From positions 1-6,771 of the forward strand of contig JAJYYW010000078.1 of the NCBI GenBank assembly GCA_021800575.1: 6,771 nucleotides of DNA, given 5' to 3'. The DNA comes from a bacterium. GTDB lineage: Bacteria; JAMCPX01. The notes below the pieces were generated by a model. It had not been told where the DNA came from. It saw only the letters and a program-made list of their open reading frames with translations, and did no database searches. Both the position numbers and the translations under genes were made by a program. Positions 5,645-6,771 of the stretch are shown in pieces; within the stretch, counting starts at the first letter, position 1; each line of letters starts with the position of its first letter.

Positions 5645-6771
5645 ACATCCTTATCATCGATGATGAGAAGATACTGGTCGGCTTTATTGCCGACGCGCTG
5701 CGATTGCAAAAGCATACCGTATACCAGGCGTACACGGCCGAGGAAGGACTGGGTATTCTCCAGCGGGAAACGATCGACATCGTCCTGCTCGACATCATGC
5801 TGCCCGATAAAAACGGGCTCGTGCTCCTGAAAGACATAAAAGCCATGGACGAAACCTACGAGGTCATCATGATAACGGCCCACAGTTCCATCAAGGATTC
5901 CATCACCGCCGTCAAGATGGGCGCCGAGGACTACCTCGTCAAGCCCTTTGAGCTGGAGGAACTCGAGATCACGATCAACAGGATCGTCGAGAAGGTAAAA
6001 CTGAAACGGGAGCTTTCCATCCTGCGCAGTAAGGACGCCGAGATCGAACTGAACTACTACATCGGAACGTCGAAAAACATCCGGGATGCGTACGCCCTCG
6101 CCATGCGCGTTGCCCAGGCCGAACAGACCATTGTCCTGATCGAAGGCGAAAGCGGCACCGGGAAGGAACTGCTGGCGAACTTTATCCACCGGGCATCGAA
6201 ACGGGCACGGGGCCCCCTGATAAGCATCAACTGTGCGGCGATACCCGAGCAGCTCCTCGAGGAGGAATTCTTCGGCTATGAGCCCGGGGCGTTTACCGAT
6301 GCAAAAAAGCGCAAGAAGGGACTGCTCGAACTTGCCGACGGAGGGTTTGTGTTCCTGGACGAGATCGGCGACCTTTCGCCGGTGCTGCAGGCCAAACTGC
6401 TGCGGGTCATCGAGACCAGGAGTTTTATGAGACTCGGCGGTGAAAAGGAAGTCACCTGTGATATCCGGTTCATCGTCGCGACCAATAAGGACCTCAAGGA
6501 ACAGGTCACCCGGGGGCTGTTCAGGGACGACCTGTATTACCGGGTTTCCGTCATGCCCATCAAGCTTCCCCCGCTCCGGGACCGGACGGAAGACATTCCC
6601 ATCCTTGTCAACGAATTCATCCGGTCTCTGGGCAAAGCCATGCAAAAGAATGTTCACGGCATCGAGAGCGATGCGCTCGAGATGCTGGTGAACTATACCT
6701 GGCCGGGCAATATCCGGGAATTGAAAAACGTCATAGAACGGGCATTGATGCTGACCGACACCGTGCACATC
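5641..6771 (+). CDS. Sigma54-dependent NtrC-family response regulator (3' end outside the window)
   Basis: 377 residues are visible and the frame is still open at the right edge. The REC domain (about 1-118) has acidic residues Asp7/Asp8, phospho-acceptor Asp51 (VLLDIMLPD), Thr79 (MITA) and Lys101 (VKPF). The AAA+ domain (about 138 to the edge) has Walker A GESGTGKE (169-176), the sigma54-contact loop GAFTDA (216-221), Walker B VFLDE (237-241), sensor I ATN (280-282), arginine fingers Arg295 and Arg301 (FRDDLYYR) and sensor II WPGNIRELKN (354-363). The protein would hydrolyse ATP as a hexamer to open sigma54 promoters once phosphorylated by the overlapping upstream kinase. The loop carries Asp220 where most family members have Gly. 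The Fis-type DNA-binding domain expected at about residues 400-460 lies beyond the window. It is AtoC/ZraR-like in architecture; the target genes are unknown. Confidence 0.95.
   Translation, partial: MNILIIDDEKILVGFIADALRLQKHTVYQAYTAEEGLGILQRETIDIVLLDIMLPDKNGLVLLKDIKAMDETYEVIMITAHSSIKDSITAVKMGAEDYLVKPFELEELEITINRIVEKVKLKRELSILRSKDAEIELNYYIGTSKNIRDAYALAMRVAQAEQTIVLIEGESGTGKELLANFIHRASKRARGPLISINCAAIPEQLLEEEFFGYEPGAFTDAKKRKKGLLELADGGFVFLDEIGDLSPVLQAKLLRVIETRSFMRLGGEKEVTCDIRFIVATNKDLKEQVTRGLFRDDLYYRVSVMPIKLPPLRDRTEDIPILVNEFIRSLGKAMQKNVHGIESDALEMLVNYTWPGNIRELKNVIERALMLTDTVHI

Noticed and set aside
5467..6768. 433-residue open frame on the minus strand opposite the response regulator
   Set aside because: The plus strand encodes an unmistakable REC-AAA+ protein with all motifs. 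The antisense translation is rich in His, Gln, Asp and Arg without any domain pattern, typical of a shadow frame over G/C-ending codons.
1..6771. tRNA/rRNA genes, CRISPR arrays, insertion-sequence ends or att sites
   Set aside because: Reading both strands showed no cloverleaf-like segment, no regularly spaced direct repeats, no transposase or integrase motifs and no flanking terminal inverted repeats.

Overview
The window suggests a Gram-negative bacterium of the Desulfobacterota (former Deltaproteobacteria) or a neighbouring phylum such as Nitrospirota, probably mesophilic and anaerobic. The pointers are moderately high GC, a sigma54-dependent NtrC-type two-component pair, a GAFTDA variant of the sigma54-contact loop, and a Cys-rich 'two-CW'-like tail on the histidine kinase. 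This placement is inferred from protein style; there is no marker gene here.

Layout. Positions 1-159 hold the 3' end of a + strand gene whose visible part looks like a PEGA-type surface domain. Converging on it, and filling 198-1220 on the minus strand, is an aldo/keto reductase with an intact catalytic tetrad. A 163-base AT-rich divergent intergenic region (1221-1383) separates it from a single-gene cold-shock protein transcription unit (1384-1584). That region carries one good promoter in each direction and a 9-bp dyad between them. The csp unit ends in a textbook intrinsic terminator (1624-1660).

The next block (1736-3720) is a tightly coupled pair of inner-membrane permeases of the OppB/DppB and OppC/DppC families. 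No substrate-binding protein and no ATPase gene adjoins them, which is unusual. After a 124-base gap comes a two-component operon: a soluble GAF-PAS-HisKA-HATPase kinase with a seven-cysteine tail (3845-5644). It overlaps by four bases (ATGA) a REC-AAA+ sigma54 activator that runs off the right edge (5641-6771).

How they work together. The kinase and response regulator are almost certainly a cognate pair: a cytoplasmic signal sensed by GAF, PAS or the Cys-rich tail would phosphorylate Asp51 of the regulator and activate sigma54 promoters. The peptide-type permeases must borrow ATPases and a binding protein from elsewhere in the genome. Whether the two-component pair controls them is unknown. 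The aldo/keto reductase and cold-shock gene look like independent housekeeping or stress genes. I found no RNA genes, insertion sequences or CRISPR. Nothing here amounts to a demonstrably new system; the most distinctive elements are the GAFTDA activator, the Cys-rich kinase tail and the orphan permease pair.
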